The position numbers and the translations under genes were made by a program. From Methylobacterium sp. CB376 (lineage in GTDB: Bacteria; Pseudomonadota; Alphaproteobacteria; Rhizobiales; Beijerinckiaceae): a stretch of 64,000 nucleotides of DNA. Below, in pieces: positions 60,509 through 64,000 of the stretch (position 1 is the first letter of the stretch; the number at the start of each line of letters is the position of its first letter). Location: positions 6,983,501 to 7,047,500 of the forward strand of contig NZ_CP121648.1 in assembly GCF_029714205.1 (NCBI RefSeq), in the 5' to 3' direction. The notes below the pieces were generated by a model that had not been told where the DNA came from, searched no databases, and was given only the letters and a program-made list of their open reading frames with translations.

Positions 60509-61834
60509 ATGACTCAGGTCGATGCGGCTCCGAGATCCGGCCGCCTCACGCTCTATACCGGCATCGGGCTCGTGCTCGGCATCGCGGTCGGCGCGGTGCT
60601 GCACGGGCACGCGACGTCGCCGGACGAGGCCAAGGCGCTCGCCGCGCACTTCACCCTCGTGACCGACATCTTCCTGCGCCTGATCAAGATGATCATCGCG
60701 CCGCTCGTCTTCGCCACGATCGTCGCCGGCATCGCGAGCTTCGGCGACACCCGCTCAGTCGGCCGCGTCGCCGGCCTCGCCATGGGCTGGTTCCTGACCG
60801 CCTCGCTGGTCTCGCTCACGCTCGGTCTGATCGCCGCCAACCTGTTCCAGCCGGGCGCGGGCCTCGCCCTTCCGCTGCCGGATGCGGGGGCACAGACCGG
60901 CCTGAAGGCCGCCTCGCTCAACCTGCGCGACTTTCTCACCCACGTTTTCCCGACGAGCATCGTCTCGGCGATGGCGGGCAACGAGGTGCTGCAGATCCTG
61001 GTCTTCTCGATCTTCTTCGGCTTCGGCCTCAGCGCCATCGACCGGCGCTACGCGGACCCGATGGTGCATCTCCTCGAAGGGCTCGCGCGGGTGATGTTCA
61101 AGGTCACCGACGCGGTGATGCGGCTCGCGCCGCTGGCGGTGTTCGCGGCGATGGCGGCGGTGGTCACCGTCCAGGGTCTCGGCGTGCTCCTGGATTACGG
61201 CAAGTTCATCGTGAGCTTCTACGTCGGGCTCGCGGTCCTCTGGGCGCTCCTGATCGGGGCCGGCTGGCTGGTGCTCGGCCGCGCCACGCTGCACCTGCTG
61301 CGCCTGCTGCGCGCGCCGATGATCGTCGCGTTCTCGACGGCGAGCAGCGAGGCCGCCTTTCCGCGCACCATCGAGGTCCTGGCCCGGTTCGGCGTGCGTC
61401 CCCGCGTCACCGGCTTCGTGCTGCCGCTCGGCTACTCGTTCAACCTCGACGGCTCGATGATGTATCAGGCGCTCGCCGCTCTGTTCATCGCCCAGGCCTT
61501 CGGCATCCCGCTGGGCTTCACCGAGCAGGTCATGATGCTCCTCGTCATGATGGTGACGAGCAAGGGCATCGCCGGGGTGCCGCGCGCCTCGCTGGTGGTG
61601 GTGGCCGCCACCGTGCCGATGTTCGGCCTGCCGTCCGCCGGCATCCTGCTGATCATGGGCATCGACCAGATCCTCGACATGGGGCGCACTGTCACGAACG
61701 TCCTCGGCAACGGGCTTGCCACCGCCGCGGTCGCCAAGTGGCAAGGCGAGCTCGAGGAGACCGCGTCCCCGGAGGGACGGGGTCGGACGTCGGATCGCGC
61801 CGTGGCCGAAGCGCTCGTGACCGAGGCAGCCTGA
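60509..61834 (+). CDS. Dicarboxylate/amino acid:cation symporter
   Basis: A 441-residue member of the DAACS (SLC1-type) family. Hydrophobic segments cover most of the length. Signature regions: FSTASSEAAFPRTIEVL (HP1 Ser-rich loop), GYSFNLDGSMMYQALAALFI (TM7, NMDGT-equivalent NLDGS) and GIAGVPRASLVVVAATVPMF (HP2), followed by IDQILDMGRTVTNVLGNGLA (TM8). It probably imports aspartate, glutamate or C4-dicarboxylates with H+ or Na+. ATG 60509 follows GGGAGG. Directly downstream of aspA, supporting aspartate uptake and breakdown to fumarate. Confidence 0.92.
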   Translation: MTQVDAAPRSGRLTLYTGIGLVLGIAVGAVLHGHATSPDEAKALAAHFTLVTDIFLRLIKMIIAPLVFATIVAGIASFGDTRSVGRVAGLAMGWFLTASLVSLTLGLIAANLFQPGAGLALPLPDAGAQTGLKAASLNLRDFLTHVFPTSIVSAMAGNEVLQILVFSIFFGFGLSAIDRRYADPMVHLLEGLARVMFKVTDAVMRLAPLAVFAAMAAVVTVQGLGVLLDYGKFIVSFYVGLAVLWALLIGAGWLVLGRATLHLLRLLRAPMIVAFSTASSEAAFPRTIEVLARFGVRPRVTGFVLPLGYSFNLDGSMMYQALAALFIAQAFGIPLGFTEQVMMLLVMMVTSKGIAGVPRASLVVVAATVPMFGLPSAGILLIMGIDQILDMGRTVTNVLGNGLATAAVAKWQGELEETASPEGRGRTSDRAVAEALVTEAA

Positions 61835-62140
61835 CCCTGAGCTCGAACCGGCAAGGCCGGACAGGCTGACCCGGCTCGGTCGTCGGCCCGCCATGCGGGA
61901 GGATGACCGAGCCCGACCCCGGGCGGGCCCGACCCCGAGCGGGCCTTCCCGGATCGAGCCGCCGGCGTCCGCTCTCCGATGTGAAGCGGTCGCCGGCGAG
62001 CAGCTTCGCGACGGCGACGCGCGTGGCGCGTGGGACGGCGCTCAGGGCGCGGAGCCAGGCGCCTTGCGCAGCCCGGACGGAACTCACTCTCAGGGCAGGC
62101 CGTTTGCACTGATCACCCTCATGCCTTCGGTCGAGTGCAG
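61835..62140. other. Intergenic region after the symporter gene
   Basis: Contains a terminator-like hairpin, GGCTCGGTC (61873-61881) with GACCGAGCC (61905-61913) and an inner CCCGC/GCGGG stem. No gene supported. Confidence 0.45.
61873..61913 (+). terminator. Hairpin downstream of the symporter gene
   Basis: Nine-base perfect arms with a nested CCCGC-cat-GCGGG stem, about 40 bases after the symporter stop. No T run. Confidence 0.5.
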
Positions 62141-62998
62141 ATGGCTCGCTCTGCAAGAACGCTTTATGGGGCTGGGGCTGCGTTTGCTGCCGGAGTGATC
62201 GCAACCCTCGCCGTGGTCAACCTCTCAGGGGGCGGGCAACCGAGCGCGTCGCAGCGTGTGCAGCCCGCTGCTCGGCCGGGCCCGCGGGGCGTGGAAGGCC
62301 GTGCCTGGTCCGATCCCGTTCGGTCTCACGGCCCCGCTGCCTCAGCACCTCGCGAAACCCGTCCGCCCCTGACTTTCACGCTCGAGGATTCCGGTCACCA
62401 GAGCGGACCCGGGCCGTCGCGGGCGGCCGGTGCCGACGCGCAGGACGAGACGCCGCCAGCCGTTGCGCAGGCCGGCGGGCCAGAGGGTAGGGCGGCCCCT
62501 CACAGCAACACCGCGCGGCTGAGAGCGCCTGAGCCGCGCTCCGAGGTTGCGAGCAGCAACGCGCCGCGGGTCCAGCAAGCCCATGCCGAGAAATCCCGGG
62601 GCAAGCCCGTCATCGCACCTCAGGCGGCGAGGGAACGGCCCGCGACAGCGAGCGGAGCTGCGCCTGCGGATCCGAGACCGCGGATCCCGGCCGAGCAGGC
62701 CGAGACCGGGGCGAGGCGGCTCGTTGCGACGGACCGGGAACCGCGCCACCGAGAGGCTCGGCTGCCTCTGAACACGACGGGGGACAGGCACAGCCTTGCC
62801 GCAGTCAGAGAGGCGCGCCGCATCGTCCCGGTTCGCGTCACCAAGCATGCCGATGCGCAGCTGGATGACGATCCAACCCCGTCGCAGCGACCTCGGCGTC
62901 GAGCTCAGAACGAGGCTCCCGAACCGAAGCGGCACTACTCGGCGGCGGAGACGGGTGGCGTGATGGGGTGGCTCATGGGACCGGCCGAGCGCTTCTGA
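62141..62998 (+). CDS. Hypothetical membrane-anchored, low-complexity protein
   Basis: A 285-residue protein from ATG 62141. The N-terminus MARSARTLYGAGAAFAAGVI then ATLAVVNLSGGG is a single membrane anchor or signal. The remainder is disordered Pro/Ala/Arg/Glu-rich sequence with no domain, ending in a short hydrophobic motif, AETGGVMGWLMGPAERF. The upstream frame is open by composition. It might be a periplasmic linker or structural protein; real gene status is moderately likely because the frame ends neatly in a conserved-looking tail. Confidence 0.55.
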   Translation: MARSARTLYGAGAAFAAGVIATLAVVNLSGGGQPSASQRVQPAARPGPRGVEGRAWSDPVRSHGPAASAPRETRPPLTFTLEDSGHQSGPGPSRAAGADAQDETPPAVAQAGGPEGRAAPHSNTARLRAPEPRSEVASSNAPRVQQAHAEKSRGKPVIAPQAARERPATASGAAPADPRPRIPAEQAETGARRLVATDREPRHREARLPLNTTGDRHSLAAVREARRIVPVRVTKHADAQLDDDPTPSQRPRRRAQNEAPEPKRHYSAAETGGVMGWLMGPAERF

Positions 62999-63122
62999 CG
63001 CGTGAGCGCAGCGCGCGAGCTGATCTCCGTGGTCAAGGAAGCCTCGGCGGCGAGCTCGGTGCCGGTGAGACGCCCCGGAACCCGCCGGATCAGGGCTCGA
63101 AGCTCCCAGCCGGAGGACATCG

Positions 63123-63617
63123 ATGCTGAAGGGGATCAAGCGCGTGTGGCCCGCCGCGGCCATCATCAGCGTGCTCTCGATCGAGGCGCATGCATTGAGT
63201 CCCTCCGAGATGAGGGAGCGCACCGCCTTCATCGCTGAGCGGTACCTTCAAATCTGGTCGTCGAACCAAGCCGGCCCGGTCGCAGGGGTGCCCTACATGT
63301 ACGGTCCGACCGTCATGTTTTACGGGCAGCGTTACACGCAGTCTCAGCTCATGGCAGAGAAGCGGCGCGCGATCCAGCAGTGGCCTGTTCGCCAGTACGT
63401 GCATCGTCCCGGGACGATGCGGGTGATCTGCAATGCGCCGGCACGCAAGTGCGCAGCGCGCTCGACGATCGATTTCGAGATCAGCAATCCGAGCCGCGGC
63501 ACGCGCAAGGCAGGTTCGGCCAGGTTCGACCTCGGCGTCAGTTTCGCCGAGCCCCATCCTCGCATCCTGTACGAGGGCGGCAGCCTGAACAAACGGCGGC
63601 CCGGCGGAAGCTCATGA
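63123..63617 (+). CDS. Hypothetical exported protein
   Basis: A 164-residue protein. RBS CGGAGGACATCG precedes ATG 63123. A signal peptide (VWPAAAIISVLSIEAHA) is followed by a compact domain: ERTAFIAERYLQIWSSNQAG, VPYMYGPTVMFYGQRYTQSQ and LMAEKRRAIQQWPVRQYVHR, with a Cys pair (VICNAPARKCA) that probably forms a periplasmic disulfide. The pattern resembles small exported nuclear-transport-factor-2-like domains in Rhizobiales (inference). The preceding exported gene may be in the same unit. Confidence 0.72.
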   Translation: MLKGIKRVWPAAAIISVLSIEAHALSPSEMRERTAFIAERYLQIWSSNQAGPVAGVPYMYGPTVMFYGQRYTQSQLMAEKRRAIQQWPVRQYVHRPGTMRVICNAPARKCAARSTIDFEISNPSRGTRKAGSARFDLGVSFAEPHPRILYEGGSLNKRRPGGSS

Positions 63618-64000
63618 TCCGATCTCGGTCGGAGCGTCCGAGTGCGCACGATGGATCACGCATCCTTGCGCTCCGTCCGCGCCACCGAGGCAGGTTGGAT
63701 GCCATGGCCGCCTCCGAACCGGCAGTCGGATCCGTGCACGCGAACCCGTGACCCGAAGCGGCCCCCGGCAGCGGGTGGAGGGAACGTCCGGTTTCAAGGG
63801 CCGTCCGGACGTTCGGTGTCGACGCGGTCCCCCGACATCCGCCGCCGCGCTGTGCTCGCACGTCAGCGGACGCAGCTGCCCTGGCCGCGAGGAATCGGTC
63901 GTGTCCTGGACGTGCGGGGCGAGCGGCGAACCCGACCCCGGCGTATGAATCGCTGGCACGGGAACGTTTCGGCTTGGGCGCCATCGAATGTCGGCTTGGG
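63618..64000. other. Right-edge intergenic region
   Basis: No gene is supported. Short overlapping frames are present on both strands but have no ribosome sites, domains or consistent protein character. Confidence 0.4.

Overview
The window looks like chromosomal DNA of a very GC-rich alphaproteobacterium. Methylobacterium or a close relative of the order Hyphomicrobiales (Rhizobiales) is the best guess. This is inferred from base composition, the TamA/TamB pair, Tad-pilus genes, the xseB-dxs and serC-serA pairs, a DUF1127 miniprotein and a familiar-looking dispersed intergenic element at 53393-53460. No species marker is present.

Left chromosomal arm (1-24585): a polyamine-type ABC transporter (3' end of potA, then potB and potC with 4-base overlaps); three Tad/Flp pilus pseudopilin-like genes; the outer-membrane translocation pair tamA-tamB, with tamB carrying an apparent frameshift; a histone-deacetylase-like amidohydrolase; a 46-residue protein with an internal duplication; a leucyl-aminopeptidase-family gene; a TadD-like TPR lipoprotein; xseB and dxs; serC and serA; a FAD monooxygenase with a divergent TetR regulator; and a small WYL-like protein. 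Most convergent gene pairs end in clear inverted repeats.

Mobile region (24586-about 48900): a tRNA-Ser(UGA) gene is followed by a tyrosine recombinase. A 16-base copy of the tRNA 3' end reappears at 46411-46426, delimiting an integrated element of about 21.75 kb. Paired GCTACAG motifs spaced by 13 bases sit about 65 bases inside each end. The element is visibly lower in GC, gene-poor and mosaic. It holds an RlpA-like protein, two stand-alone response regulators, a Crp/Fnr regulator, several intact or broken phage antirepressor-type genes (Rha and Bro-N-like), a serine recombinase with its own palindromic site, a phage-like zinc-finger protein and helicase cluster, an outer-membrane protein, a PilZ protein, a coiled-coil PD-(D/E)XK nuclease candidate, and an SMR-type guanidinium exporter with a structured leader. 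Two IS3-family insertion sequences have entered; one splits the helicase gene. Just outside the right attachment site lies the N-terminus of a different (P4-type) integrase, then a secreted trypsin-like protease and another antirepressor fragment. This suggests an older, decayed island at the same tRNA.

Right chromosomal arm (about 48900-64000): a DUF1127 miniprotein, an MddA/NnrU-type methyltransferase, an ABC substrate-binding protein in a likely operon with a membrane class III nucleotide cyclase, an HPP-CBS membrane protein, a small-molecule-type methyltransferase, a fosmidomycin-resistance-type MFS exporter, a 62-bp triple tandem repeat, a LysR regulator followed by aspartate ammonia-lyase and a dicarboxylate symporter (an aspartate/C4-dicarboxylate module), and two exported hypothetical proteins.

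The least explained parts are the element interior (33.9-38.5 kb and 42.3-43.1 kb), the repeat families and the small proteins. I did not find a convincing complete, new multi-gene system; candidates are in the findings. All start sites, families and structures were judged by eye.
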